From positions 558,001-622,000 of the forward strand of contig NZ_JAKELO010000002.1 in the NCBI RefSeq assembly GCF_028912405.1: 64,000 nucleotides of DNA. The letters are read 5' to 3'. A model generated the notes under the pieces. It searched no databases. It was not told the origin of the DNA and saw only the letters and a program-made list of their open reading frames with translations. The stretch comes from Methanogenium marinum. Lineage in GTDB: Archaea; Halobacteriota; Methanomicrobia; Methanomicrobiales; Methanomicrobiaceae. Positions 53,957-63,009 of this stretch are shown here, one piece after another. The translations under genes were made by a program, and so were the position numbers. Numbering within the stretch: position 1 is the stretch's first letter; each line of letters begins with the position of its first letter.

Positions 53957-54616
53957 ATGTCAAATACAAAGAAAAAATTCGATAAAAAAGGCGCACGTGG
54001 CATGGATGAAATAGCAAAGGGCATCTTCGCCCCGATATACCCGGTCATCGCAGAGAACCTCATCAGGAGATTTGGCATTACCAAGGGTACCTGTATCGAC
54101 TTGGGCAGCGGCCCCGCAACACTTTCAATTTCTGTTGCACAACAATCAGATCTTTCTGTCATCGGACTGGACTACTCAGATGATATGCATGAGGCGGCAT
54201 CCCGCAATATCAAAGATGCTGGCCTTTCCGATCGAATCCGTCTCCTCTGTGGCGATGTACACGCCATGCCTCTCGATGACAACTCAGCAGATCTCATCAT
54301 CAGCAGGGGTTCAATGTTCTTCTGGGATGACATCCACACCGCCTTTCGTGAAATATACCGTGTTTTAAAACAGGGAGGAAAAACCTACATCGGCGGGGGT
54401 TTTGGAAACAAGGAGCTTCGGGACGAAATATCAGCCACCATGATCAAAAAGAATCCGGACTGGAGGGAATTTAACCGAAAGAATATCTCACCGGAAAATG
54501 TAGAACGTTTCCGCACTATGCTCGATAAAATAGGCGTCCCCGAGTACGACATCATCCTCGGCGACGAAGGATTCTGGATCGTTATCTCAAAGACACAACC
54601 CGGGGCACTTGCATAA
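53957..54616 (+). CDS. class I SAM-dependent methyltransferase
   Basis: A 219-residue methyltransferase. The AdoMet loop is CIDLGSGPATLSIS, with motif II acidic GLDYSDDM, motif III CGDVHAMPLDDNSADLI and motif IV region FREIYRVLKQGGKTYIGGGFG. The start MSNTKKKFD is preceded by AGGA; a longer frame 16 codons upstream lacks this. A radical-SAM gene follows at once, now broken. In relatives such methyltransferase/radical-SAM pairs appear to work together, substrate unknown. The pair is disrupted here, so the role of the survivor is uncertain. Confidence 0.85.
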   Translation: MSNTKKKFDKKGARGMDEIAKGIFAPIYPVIAENLIRRFGITKGTCIDLGSGPATLSISVAQQSDLSVIGLDYSDDMHEAASRNIKDAGLSDRIRLLCGDVHAMPLDDNSADLIISRGSMFFWDDIHTAFREIYRVLKQGGKTYIGGGFGNKELRDEISATMIKKNPDWREFNRKNISPENVERFRTMLDKIGVPEYDIILGDEGFWIVISKTQPGALA

Positions 54617-55073
54617 AATGCACTATCTGTGGAAACGGATGTGAAATACCGGAAGGATGAAGTGGCCGGTGTAAGATGTATTTAAACCTGAATAACACCA
54701 TTGTCGAACGCTTTCCGGAATCATATCTGACGACGCTCCCCATAACCATCGAGACGATGCCAATGGTGCATTTCGCTCCGAAGTCGAAATTATTTCAGGT
54801 GAGCACCGTCGGGTGTACCTTTATCTGCCCGGGATGTATCTCAGAGACCCTGACCTCCCATGCAGATGCTGTGTGGCAGGTGCTCTTCAGAAAGCATCCC
54901 CTGAAATGGTAATAAAACGAGCTCAGGCACAGGACTGTATTGGCATTGTTTTCTGCCTGAACGACCCAACCGTCTCGGATTATTCGTACCTCACCCTGGC
55001 CCGGAAAGCAAAGGAATCAGGTCTCCTGGTGGGGTGCTCAACAAACGGTAATTTCACAGCATTATCGTATTGA
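54613..55073 (+). pseudogene. broken radical-SAM protein gene
   Basis: The reading frame beginning KCTICGNGCEIPEG (a cysteine-rich N-terminus) is interrupted by an in-frame TGA. It then continues as SGRCKMYLNLNN through the radical-SAM motif GCTFICPGC (CxxxxCxxC-like). Around 54870 the frame shifts, and the sequence goes on as AGALQKASPEMVIKRAQ and CIGIVFCLNDPTVSDYSYL to GLLVGCSTNGNF before stopping. Family members continue for 200 or more residues. No ATG stands at the expected start (ATA AAA TGC). Four defects together show a dead gene. Confidence 0.8.
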
Positions 55074-55400
55074 GTCTAAAGGAATAACCATAAAGATTAA
55101 TTTTTTCACAATAATTCCCATATTATCTGACCGTATGGCAAATCTGATTCAATTGATACAAAATCGTGGAATCGTTTCCGATTGTACCATGTAATAGTCT
55201 TTTTTTCCAAAAAAGCCCCATATTCCTGTTAATAGTAATGATATACAGTGAAATTACCACCCGGGAATGCAAGCGCAAATAAAATAGGACATATCAGCCA
55301 TTTAAAGACAAAAATGACTGAATATAGAGCAATTCCCAATTATCCAGCCTCCGTCATCCAGCATAGATATAAATAGAATTGACCCATCATCCGTCATCGT
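55074..55400. other. intergenic region before the six-gene operon
   Basis: No gene is seen. A T-run (TTTTTTTCC near 55200) is present, and the only clear element is the TATA box at the right-hand end. Confidence 0.5.
55367..55375 (+). promoter_or_regulatory. TATA box of the six-gene operon
   Basis: GATATAAATA lies about 26-33 bases before the start codon of the first gene, giving a nearly leaderless transcript. No other promoter is visible within the six genes, which overlap or nearly touch. Confidence 0.6.
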
Positions 55401-55847
55401 ATGGAAGGGATAGAGTTATCCATTCAGACACGGGCATTTCCCAGCCATGGGCGAGCCCGTGTCCATGAATCAGTATTGCCAGCTCTTGGGGTAAAAGAAG
55501 GGGACGCCGTTGAAATACAGATACCCCCTCTGAGTGAAGAAGAAAAACCAAAACGGATCACTGTTACCATCTATGCCGACACCATGGTTGAAAAAGGCAT
55601 GATTCGGATAAGTCCGGAAGATATCGCAAAACTTGCAGCTGGAGAAGGTGATACGGTGCATGTAGAGCGAAAAGTTCCCATAACAGAAATGATCAGTAAA
55701 AAGGTAAACAGGACAGGAAAAGCAGTCAAAGAAGGAGCGGGCCACGTGGGAGAAAGTATCGAAAAAGGTGCAAAAGATGTTGGTGCGAAGATCATACCGG
55801 ACAAAGAAAAAAAGGAACCCGAACCCGAACCCAAACCAGAGGAGTGA
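55401..55847 (+). CDS. CDC48-N-like barrel protein with helical acidic tail
   Basis: A 148-residue protein. The first ~92 residues contain two psi-like half-repeats (GRARVHESVLPALGVKEGDAVEI and GMIRISPEDIAKLAAGEGDTVHV), resembling the double-psi barrel of the CDC48/VAT N-domain. The remaining part is an amphipathic repeat (GKAVKEGAGHVGESIEKGAK) and a highly charged tail (KEKKEPEPEPKPEE). There is no ATPase domain. First gene of a tight operon. By analogy the barrel could bind a protein or peptide partner; no function is known to me. Confidence 0.7.
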   Translation: MEGIELSIQTRAFPSHGRARVHESVLPALGVKEGDAVEIQIPPLSEEEKPKRITVTIYADTMVEKGMIRISPEDIAKLAAGEGDTVHVERKVPITEMISKKVNRTGKAVKEGAGHVGESIEKGAKDVGAKIIPDKEKKEPEPEPKPEE

Positions 55848-55855
55848 GTAAATAA

Positions 55856-56257
55856 ATGACCACAGAGTCATTTACTCTTGAATGGTGGTCGTGGTTTCAG
55901 TCACTATTATGGGTCATACTCATCTTCATTGGCCTTATCATCCTCTATTACATCATCAAGGAGATACACGATGCAAAGGTGACGCCGCGACTCGCGGAGA
56001 TTGAACTGGAGAAGGAGAAACTGGAGTTGATGAAACTTGATTATGCTCACAGGGGTCAGCCGTTCTTCAGGGTTCCCCCGGAAAAACTGGAGGAGATAAA
56101 CACCCTTGATCAGGATAATCTCAGACTGGAAGCTGACATATTCGCAAAACAGAACGCTGTTGACCGAAGAATCCAGAGGCTGGAAAATTCGGTGAAGAGT
56201 ACAAAGCTGGACCACATGGTTGAAAAAATAAAGGACGAAGAGAGAAAAATCCGGTGA
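55856..56257 (+). CDS. membrane-anchored coiled-coil protein (operon gene 2)
   Basis: A 133-residue protein of unknown family. A short tryptophan-rich N-terminus (FTLEWWSWFQ) leads into one membrane helix (LLWVILIFIGLIILYYII). A long charged helical part follows (EIELEKEKLELMKLDYA, then a proline break, then AVDRRIQRLENSVKSTK), which should form a coiled coil in the cytosol. The gene begins eight bases after the barrel gene's stop. It probably anchors a complex to the membrane (inference). Confidence 0.7.
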   Translation: MTTESFTLEWWSWFQSLLWVILIFIGLIILYYIIKEIHDAKVTPRLAEIELEKEKLELMKLDYAHRGQPFFRVPPEKLEEINTLDQDNLRLEADIFAKQNAVDRRIQRLENSVKSTKLDHMVEKIKDEERKIR

Positions 56258-56263
56258 TGAATA

Positions 56264-56569
56264 ATGTATGAAACAGAAGCTTACGCGAGAGAGAAAAAGC
56301 CCTCATTTACCCAGTCGCTGGCATCAGTCCCACAATCGATAAGCAGAAATCTGCCATCAATGGATAATCGGCTGGGAACATACCTGGATTCCCATATGGA
56401 TTCCCTCATCTCAGAGTGGGGACTTGTTACACGCTTTACCCTTGAAGAACTGGAACAACGCCTTGATGTGGTCAGTACAGAGATTAGTGGTCTGGAAAAA
56501 GAGAAACTCATACTTAAAGACAGAGCGTCTGCCTTTGAACAGGCCCTGCGCGAAGTGGAGGAGAAATAA
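56264..56569 (+). CDS. small YLD...EW motif coiled-coil protein A
   Basis: A 101-residue soluble protein with a flexible N-terminus, the segment LGTYLDSHMDSLISEWGL (about residues 38-55), and a C-terminal coiled coil (LEELEQRLDVVSTEISGLEKEK). The YLD-x8-EW-x-L segment recurs in the next two genes, so the three are paralogues. It starts six bases after gene 2, and its stop overlaps the next ATG (TAATG). Function unknown. Confidence 0.7.
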   Translation: MYETEAYAREKKPSFTQSLASVPQSISRNLPSMDNRLGTYLDSHMDSLISEWGLVTRFTLEELEQRLDVVSTEISGLEKEKLILKDRASAFEQALREVEEK

Positions 56570-56793
56570 TGGCAGGGTTTGACGATTACATGAATACCTA
56601 CCTTGACCGCAGGATGAAGGATATCGTTGCAGAGTGGAATCTGGGCACAACAGCGGATTTTGGAGATTATCTGACCCGTCTACGCTTCGTTGAGGCTGAT
56701 ATACTGGAAATGGGAAGTTTCACACAGAAGGCGGAGGACAAACTCACAAATATGGAACAGAGACTTGAGAAAGTCAGGGAGGAGAAGCAATGA
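56569..56793 (+). CDS. small YLD...EW motif coiled-coil protein B
   Basis: A 74-residue soluble protein, the shortest of the three paralogues. The shared segment is YMNTYLDRRMKDIVAEWNL (from residue 6), followed by a helical part with FTQKAEDKLTNMEQRLEKV. It is coupled to both neighbours by overlapping start and stop codons. Function unknown. Confidence 0.7.
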   Translation: MAGFDDYMNTYLDRRMKDIVAEWNLGTTADFGDYLTRLRFVEADILEMGSFTQKAEDKLTNMEQRLEKVREEKQ

Positions 56794-57131
56794 CCACAGC
56801 TGAGATTCTCCTGACAATCATCGTCATTGCACTTATCGCATTCATTCTCTATTACTATTTCAAAGGCTCTGCCGGGCATATTTCAATAAGCCGGCCGATG
56901 GAAAGCCGGGTGGATGAATACCTGGACCGCCACTTTGAACATATGGTAGATGAATGGTCCCTGATGGATACCTACCAGGTGCGGACATTTCGCGAACATA
57001 ATGATCCTGCACTTACCGAGGAAGAAATGCGAATGGGTAGCCTGAAAGATTTCAGGCATGAAATGACAGATACCCTCGCGGGGCTGGAGGAGCGCCTCAA
57101 TGTTCTGGAAAGAGAAAACAGCAGTGAATAA
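56790..57131 (+). CDS. membrane-anchored YLD...EW motif protein C
   Basis: A 113-residue paralogue with an added N-terminal membrane helix (ILLTIIVIALIAFILYYYF). The shared segment is VDEYLDRHFEHMVDEWSL (about residues 36-53), followed by a loop and a coiled coil (LAGLEERLNVLERE). Its start overlaps gene B (ATGA), and its end overlaps the zinc-protein frame. It gives the set a second membrane anchor. Confidence 0.7.
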   Translation: MTTAEILLTIIVIALIAFILYYYFKGSAGHISISRPMESRVDEYLDRHFEHMVDEWSLMDTYQVRTFREHNDPALTEEEMRMGSLKDFRHEMTDTLAGLEERLNVLERENSSE

Positions 57132-57429
57132 CAGAGTCCATGAAACGGAGCCGGAACCGTTTTATTCACGACTCAGAAAGGACATCCCTTCATTGCGTAA
57201 GCAGGGCGAACCTCCACAAAAGGATCCATCATCCTTCTCAAAATATTATTGTGATCTCTGCAACGACACATTTCCCCTGACCGGTTTACGCCAGTGTACA
57301 CTCTGTGGCAGATGGTCTTGTTCGTCATGCTGGACACAGGAATTCTATGTATGCAACTCCTGCCATGGCACCTATAAACTTCACATTCAACAACCACTGC
57401 ATTCTGATTTATCCGAAAAAGAGGATTAG
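57100..57429 (+). CDS. FYVE-like four-CxxC zinc protein (operon gene 6)
   Basis: A protein of up to 109 residues whose centre carries four CxxC pairs: YYCDLCNDTF, QCTLCGRWSC with SCSSCW, and VCNSCHG. The order and the CxxCG-x3-CxxC core resemble FYVE/RING-type treble-clef domains binding two zinc ions. FYVE proteins are eukaryotic membrane-lipid readers, but the likeness here may be fold-level only, and no RHHCR lipid-binding motif is present. A GTG start eight codons later, giving less overlap with the previous gene, is possible. Last gene of the operon. Confidence 0.65.
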   Translation: MFWKEKTAVNNRVHETEPEPFYSRLRKDIPSLRKQGEPPQKDPSSFSKYYCDLCNDTFPLTGLRQCTLCGRWSCSSCWTQEFYVCNSCHGTYKLHIQQPLHSDLSEKED

Positions 57430-57779
57430 CAGACTGAGAGATGACTCTCATATACCCGTTTTTCAATACACCCCAAAATGCATCGGTCCACAGCCTGACT
57501 TACTACGTGATATCCGGATGAGACAGCCCCCCACACTATCGGATAACTGATATAATTATGTGAGAGACAACGCTGCATGGAAACAAAGAATGTGCAATAA
57601 GACCTGTTCGATTATTTAGAAAGGCAGGGTGGATAATTAAGGCACGGAAATCCATATGTATGAAAAAGATCAGTGCGTTTGGAGAAGAAACATACAACGT
57701 CCATAAACGTCATCAGTATCATATTCCCACATTTCCTGCCGGCAGAATATCAGACACAAATTATTTCGAATCAATTCTC
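57430..57779. other. intergenic region between convergent genes
   Basis: No gene or RNA is supported between the zinc-protein gene and the histidine-kinase gene. Open frames at its right edge run antisense into the kinase gene and are not credible. Confidence 0.5.
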
Positions 57780-59474
57780 TCATTCTGCGACCTTCAGGGT
57801 AAACCAGATTGCAGCACCTTCTTCAGGACTTCCAGATACACGATCATCCGCATGGATGCTGCCCCCATACGTTTCAACCAGACTCCGGGCGATGAATAGT
57901 CCCAACCCTTTTCCACTCTTGCTCCCTTCTTTCCGGAAACGGTCAAAAATTAAGGGTTTCATATCATCCGGTATTCCCGGACCATTATCAGCGACACACA
58001 CTCTGACATCAGACCCGTCCTGTTCTACGGTGATGGTGATCTCCGGATGCGGAGCTGCAAATTTGACACTGTTCCCCACGAGATTCATAAATATCTGTCC
58101 AATAAGGTCATCAGCAAGGACAAACACTTCTGTTCCTGAATAGTGGAATATGACATTCCCGTAGCGTACCATCTCCATCCGGATGACAGCATCCAGGCCA
58201 ACCTCACGCAGGGCTGTGGTCCGTTCATGCAGCATCCGGATGGTGGAGACATTCGTGATGATATCAATACTTTGATTTACCGAGGAGAGTGATTTCTCTG
58301 CATACTCTTTTTCCTTCCCATCAAGGGAGTCAGAGATAATTTCGAGGTACCCCAATGCCCCGGTATTAGCATTGTTAATATCGTGTGCCATAATATCGAG
58401 ATAGAGGTTAGTCTCATTATTGGCCACCTCGAGACGTTTGAGTAGAAAAGCTCTCTCTACCGCAGTTGATATCTCAGAACGGGCTGTTTCCAAAAATGCC
58501 TTCTCTTCATCTGAAACAGGATGACTCCGGCCATTAAAAAGGAAAATGCCTCCGACTAACTCTGCATCACAGATCAACGGGAGAATTATTCCGTTGTATA
58601 TCTCAGGATTACGGAAGATGAAATCCGCTGATTCAGGGTCTCCGGAACCGCGGGAAATAAAGACAGAATTACCAATAGCAAAAGCATCACTTACCAACTT
58701 ATTCCTGAGATCCGAGGCGCCAAACATCTGAATGACCGCCTTATCTTCCGGATTTTTCCCGTATAAATATCTAAACTCTCCAGAATGCCCCCCTTCTGAC
58801 ATAGATAATATACCCCCCATCTGATACCCAAGGAGATTTACCGTTTTTTCCAGAAGTTCTGAAAGGATCTCATCCGGATGACCTGATCCATTCCCAATAC
58901 TGATGATCTGGTTCAGATGACTGAGGTTCTCATTAGAGATACGTAATTTTCCCTGTGCCCGCTGAAGTTCAGTATGCTGCATGATGGCTGCCTCATAGGC
59001 AGAGAGGAGAAAGTCAAACGTTTTCATGCGATCTGCAGGAAGATGGTAATTTTTACCATCATAGGAATAGGGGATGGATTTTGAATCTTTTTCTGCTAGC
59101 ATACACCGTTTTGGAGCTGATAGCATACTTTTTACCCGGCCAATGAGGTATTCCTCCTGATACGGTTTTGTGATGAAATTGTCTGCCCCTGCCTGAAGAG
59201 CACGTGCAACATCCCGACTATCTGAGAGGGCAGTGAGCAGAATAATCGGAATATCACGGAACGTGATATTCTTTTTCAGAATTGTACAGAGTTCATACCC
59301 GTCCATAACCGGCATAATTACGTCACTAATTATAAGAGACGGTTTCCTCACTCTGACCAATTCAAAAGCTCTTTTTCCGTCCTTTGCGATCACTGCCTCA
59401 TATCCGTGCCGCTTCAACATATCTCTGAGGACTTCAGCCTGAGTATGACTGTCTTCGACGATCAGGACATACAT
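57780..59474 (-). CDS. hybrid sensor: receiver-GAF-histidine kinase
   Basis: A 564-residue signalling protein. An N-terminal receiver domain (1-120) has the phosphoacceptor aspartate in IISDVIMPVMDGYE (D51) and the lysine in ITKPYQEE. A linker coiled coil and a GAF domain (about 205-345, LGYQMGGILSM) follow. The dimerisation helix carries the histidine in IMAHDINNANTGALGYLEII, and the HATPase domain has NLVGNSVKFA, VADNGPGIP and GKGLGLFIARSLVE. Soluble, so it senses an internal signal. No dedicated response regulator is adjacent. Confidence 0.92.
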   Translation of the reverse strand: MYVLIVEDSHTQAEVLRDMLKRHGYEAVIAKDGKRAFELVRVRKPSLIISDVIMPVMDGYELCTILKKNITFRDIPIILLTALSDSRDVARALQAGADNFITKPYQEEYLIGRVKSMLSAPKRCMLAEKDSKSIPYSYDGKNYHLPADRMKTFDFLLSAYEAAIMQHTELQRAQGKLRISNENLSHLNQIISIGNGSGHPDEILSELLEKTVNLLGYQMGGILSMSEGGHSGEFRYLYGKNPEDKAVIQMFGASDLRNKLVSDAFAIGNSVFISRGSGDPESADFIFRNPEIYNGIILPLICDAELVGGIFLFNGRSHPVSDEEKAFLETARSEISTAVERAFLLKRLEVANNETNLYLDIMAHDINNANTGALGYLEIISDSLDGKEKEYAEKSLSSVNQSIDIITNVSTIRMLHERTTALREVGLDAVIRMEMVRYGNVIFHYSGTEVFVLADDLIGQIFMNLVGNSVKFAAPHPEITITVEQDGSDVRVCVADNGPGIPDDMKPLIFDRFRKEGSKSGKGLGLFIARSLVETYGGSIHADDRVSGSPEEGAAIWFTLKVAE

Positions 59475-59887
59475 CTTTTCACCATCATTTCCGTATGTTA
59501 AAAAAGGCTCAATGGCATATTTTAATATGCCGAAAGTTGCTTCCTATGCCAAATGAGAACAGATTTTGCGATAAAAACGGCATGAATGGAAAAATATTCA
59601 CCAATTAAATGCACATGATTTTTCTGATGAGATACGCCAACATACCGGTCTCATGGAATAAAGTGGCCGAAAAAAGACCATCCCATCACGTCCACCTCTG
59701 ACTTCAGGCTTTTCCACTCAGACATAACGAAAATCACAGAGCAAATCGTCAAAAAGAAATGAATGAAACTATTTCTTTCGCCAGATATATCGCCTGCAAT
59801 ATAGAGTACATCATCCTCTGTTTTGCCTGTTACCGCATAAAACAGATATGAAATTCCGGAAAAAAGCTCCACAAATGATGCACAGAT
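59475..59887. other. intergenic region
   Basis: About 410 bases with no well-supported gene. One 73-codon frame on the minus strand begins with GTG, lacks a ribosome-binding site and has no recognisable motif. Confidence 0.45.
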
Positions 59888-60592
59888 TCACCCGGAATAA
59901 ACACAGAACATCTCACAGTTTCTACAATGATTAACCACTTTATTTTGTGTTTTGCCATGATCACAAGCAACTGATGCCTTGTCTGCATCCATCCGGGAGA
60001 GGCACCGTTCACGATTGTACTGTCCACCAGGGAATGCCTGCTGAGGGCAGTGTTCATGACAGGGGAGGCTGCATCCACTGCACGGAGACACGCATAAAGA
60101 GACCCCTGCCTTTACTTCAAGGTCAGCCCACAACGCCCGGAACCGTATACACGGGCCAAAACCAGGTACAAGGACAAGATTATTCCTCCCAAATACACCC
60201 AGACCAGCGAGCACTGCCGCATCTTTCAGGTAGATACCACCAGCGGAGACTTCATAGGGAATGTCATGTGCCTCCCGGCCATATTCCTCATGAAGCCATC
60301 GTGAGAGTGCTGTTGTTATCCCATAAAGAATCCGGTCTCCGGGTGTGCTTCTTCCCTCCTCCCACCAGTCCATCTCCGGGCATTTCGGGTCATGATACAG
60401 CCCAAGCACAATAACCGATCCTGATTCATGTACAAGCCCCTGTAGACCGGCACGTTGTGCAGAAGGGCAGTCGATGAGCAGGTGTGCCGGAACAACACCC
60501 GATACACTCGCACCAAGAATGAGAGCTCGCGCAAGGACTGCATCCATGATCTGACGGTCGCGTTTTTCCACATGTGTATCTTCCGGTTTCAT
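59888..60592 (-). CDS. epoxyqueuosine-reductase-like iron-sulfur protein
   Basis: A 234-residue protein resembling the QueG/reductive-dehalogenase-like family. The N-terminal part has VHESGSVIVLGLYHDPKCPEM and GIYLKDAAVLAGLGVFGRNNLVLVPGFGP, typical of the cobalamin-binding catalytic domain. The C-terminal part has a cysteine-rich cluster region (CVSPCSGCSLPCHEHCP and later CRNCEMFC). It is shorter than bacterial QueG, and such shortened homologues are frequent in methanogens, where the reaction is unknown. The start MKPEDTH with AGGGA upstream is preferred to a frame 30 codons longer. Confidence 0.75.
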   Translation of the reverse strand: MKPEDTHVEKRDRQIMDAVLARALILGASVSGVVPAHLLIDCPSAQRAGLQGLVHESGSVIVLGLYHDPKCPEMDWWEEGRSTPGDRILYGITTALSRWLHEEYGREAHDIPYEVSAGGIYLKDAAVLAGLGVFGRNNLVLVPGFGPCIRFRALWADLEVKAGVSLCVSPCSGCSLPCHEHCPQQAFPGGQYNRERCLSRMDADKASVACDHGKTQNKVVNHCRNCEMFCVYSG

Positions 60593-60858
60593 TATTACGT
60601 CCCTGACAGAAGTTGCATCAGACTTATTGGTGAATAAATGTATGTCCTGAATGGAGGTAACTCTCACATAAGAATACCTCAATGGAAAATTACAGAGATG
60701 AGTTTGAAAGAATATTTTTGTGGCAGTTTGTTCCGGAAAAACAGAAAACTAATTCTATGCAATCTTTGATAATTACCATCACAGGTGTGAAAAACAAAGC
60801 GGAAACAACAGAATTTGAACATTCATTCGGGGGGGAAGGGAAGTAACTTCAGAAAAAC

Positions 60859-61080
60859 CTAATCATCCCCACCAGAGTCTTCAAAGAATTTCATTCCCAT
60901 CGGGACATGCTGACCAACTTCCTTATAGAAGTATTTTACGTACTTCGGGTCTGAATCTTCAATCGACTGCTGGATTGTCCGCACCAACCAGGTCGGCAGA
61001 ACATCTTTTTTGTCCAGCGAATTCATAATCACGACAACTGCTTCATCCACATCAGTATTATTTTTCCATCGGTATCCCAT
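60859..61080 (-). CDS. 73-residue conserved-looking hypothetical protein
   Basis: I do not recognise this small protein. It is mixed helical and soluble (YRWKNNTDVDEAVVVIMNSL, WLVRTIQQSIEDSDPKYVKYFY) and ends in an acidic FFEDSGGDD. An AGGTGAT ribosome-binding site is well spaced before the ATG, which supports translation. It stands alone between the epoxyqueuosine-reductase-like gene and a response-regulator gene. Confidence 0.6.
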   Translation of the reverse strand: MGYRWKNNTDVDEAVVVIMNSLDKKDVLPTWLVRTIQQSIEDSDPKYVKYFYKEVGQHVPMGMKFFEDSGGDD

Positions 61081-61486
61081 GACACATCACCTGCTGTCCA
61101 GAGGGGTATAATGTGAAAGCTCTATAAGTAGGTTGCGGCGGGATGTCCCAAAATAACAGATCTGAGGCATAACCCCCTAATCACCCTGCCAGAAAAGCAG
61201 AACAATCATCAAAGCCTGCAAAAAAAAGAGTAGTCACATATCAGAAAGGGAGAATCACTCTGCGTACCAATACAACCCTGGCGAAGCACAAAAGAAACAA
61301 ACGGCATATCAGGGATTTTAAATTTAAATTCGAGATAATAAAACAGAGCAGATATCCAAAAAGGATAATTCATCAACCCTTCACCGTGATGGGGCGGCCT
61401 CAATTCAGATCCCAAAAAAAAGGTTATGAAAACAGAATTCTCCAAATATTACCACATGGCTCACTCTGCATTAGTAATGTATATTC
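61081..61486. other. intergenic region
   Basis: About 400 bases between two genes of the same strand. No gene, RNA or repeat is visible; it should contain the promoter of the 73-residue protein gene. Confidence 0.45.
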
Positions 61487-62695
61487 TTATTTTCCGGACT
61501 CAGTAATTTCATCAACGATGATTTGTGCACCAAAAACGGACCCATCCCTGGAAAACGGCGAAATATAGCCTCTGAAGAAGATCGTTTTCCCCCATTTTGA
61601 CAGATATTTGACAGGCATATAATTTTCCTGCACACCTGTCTCGATAACCCGTTTCAGAATATTGGTTAATCCAGTGTCTTCCAGAGGTGGAAATGTTAAA
61701 ATATTTATATTTCGGGTCTCCTCTATCCCAGGCGACCCCAATATCTCAAGCATCTTCAGGTTGACATAGTCGATGGTTCCCTCACAGTCACAGGTGACGA
61801 TACCGACCGGGGAGTTCTCTGCAAGGGAGCGATAGCGCTCTTCACTCTGGCGCAGTGCGTCCTCTGCCTGCTTGCGCCAGGTAATATCCCGTGATACACC
61901 AATCACTCCGGCCGACTCCCCATTGTAATCGCGAAGACAACGGACTGAATTCTCCACCCAGATGGTGGAACCGTCCTTACAATACTCCTCTGTTTCAAAG
62001 AGGATGACTCGTTTTGGATCGGCAGTCCCGGCTGCACTAATTGCCAGTTCTTCCTGAAACCGTCGCACTACCCGTTCGCAGGATGCCGGAGTCATCTTCT
62101 CTTCAAGAGACTGGGCCAGATCCTCTTCAGCCGTGAAACCCCGCATTATTTCACCCGACGGGCTGGCATATGTCAGATTAAATTCCATATCAAACATCCA
62201 GATATTATCCGCCACATTATCTGTGATAAACCGATATCGCTCCTCGCTCACCCGCAGTGCCTCCTCTGATCTCCGTCGGGACACGGCATAATGTATCTTA
62301 TTGATGAGCTCAGCAAACTGCGAACGGGGGTCACCCCCTTTCTGAATATAAAAATCGACACCATTGTTGAGCGCTTCGATGACTACTTCTTCGCGACCCC
62401 TCCCGGTAAAGATCAGGAATGGGATGGTATTTCCTTCAGCCCTGAGATATTGAAGAAATTCAATCCCATTCATGTCAGGCATTTCGTAGTCAGAAATAAT
62501 TGCGTCAAACGGATTTTCCACAAGTTCCCGGATACCATCCTTTGCACTGGAAGCTATGGTAACAGCAAAAGTTCCGGAATGCTCCAGATACTTTTTGCTC
62601 ATTTCAAGAAGTGCAGGTTCATCATCCACATATAAGAGGGAGATTGCCTGTGATTCAGTACCCGCTGATGCCATATTGTACAAACAGTTCACCAT
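61487..62695 (-). CDS. response regulator with two PAS domains
   Basis: A 402-residue protein. The receiver domain (about 18-140) has acidic residues LLYVDDEPALL, the phosphoacceptor in IISDYEMPDMNG (D69) and K in IQKGGDP. Two PAS domains follow (RYRFITDNVADNIWMFD and RYRSLAENSPVGIVTCD), each with a PAC segment such as IGVSRDITWRKQAE. No kinase or DNA-binding domain is present, a layout common among methanogen signal proteins, where the output is probably protein-protein contact. A start seven codons later (MASAGTES) is possible. Confidence 0.88.
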   Translation of the reverse strand: MVNCLYNMASAGTESQAISLLYVDDEPALLEMSKKYLEHSGTFAVTIASSAKDGIRELVENPFDAIISDYEMPDMNGIEFLQYLRAEGNTIPFLIFTGRGREEVVIEALNNGVDFYIQKGGDPRSQFAELINKIHYAVSRRRSEEALRVSEERYRFITDNVADNIWMFDMEFNLTYASPSGEIMRGFTAEEDLAQSLEEKMTPASCERVVRRFQEELAISAAGTADPKRVILFETEEYCKDGSTIWVENSVRCLRDYNGESAGVIGVSRDITWRKQAEDALRQSEERYRSLAENSPVGIVTCDCEGTIDYVNLKMLEILGSPGIEETRNINILTFPPLEDTGLTNILKRVIETGVQENYMPVKYLSKWGKTIFFRGYISPFSRDGSVFGAQIIVDEITESGK

Positions 62696-63009
62696 TCACA
62701 CATCTTAACAGTTGGGAAGATGGCATCACAAACCGGAGTATTATGTATCCATTCGTGAAAAAAACAGGATCAGGGATATAACCGTACAATCGTCAGTCTG
62801 CAACCTAAAAGAAGGAAAACTCAGGAAAACATGATAAACAGGAGATGAGGAAAAAAGAATGGTTCAGAGAAAACAGTATAAAACCCATGCGGTCATTTAA
62901 ATACTTCCCCATGAAATAAAGATTCAGACTCCTTTTCCACGGCAGGTTTTCCCGGCAGCAGAAACGCATTACCAACGATAAAGGAATCATACTAAGGACA
63001 CACCGGTAT
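62696..63009. other. divergent promoter region
   Basis: About 310 bases between the divergent response-regulator and ABC-ATPase genes. It has no gene. AAGGA lies about ten bases before the ABC-ATPase start and may be its ribosome-binding site. Confidence 0.45.

Noticed and set aside
54655..54672. TGA as a selenocysteine codon in the radical-SAM frame
   Set aside because: The same gene also has a frameshift, no start codon and a missing C-terminal half, so recoding is not needed to explain the stop.
59651..59872. A 73-codon GTG-initiated frame on the minus strand
   Set aside because: No ribosome-binding site, no motif and unremarkable composition.
60682..60846. A 54-codon frame beginning MENYRDEFERIFLWQ on the plus strand
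   Set aside because: It lacks a ribosome-binding site or promoter and a known motif, and the length is within chance expectation. It could be revisited if conserved in relatives.
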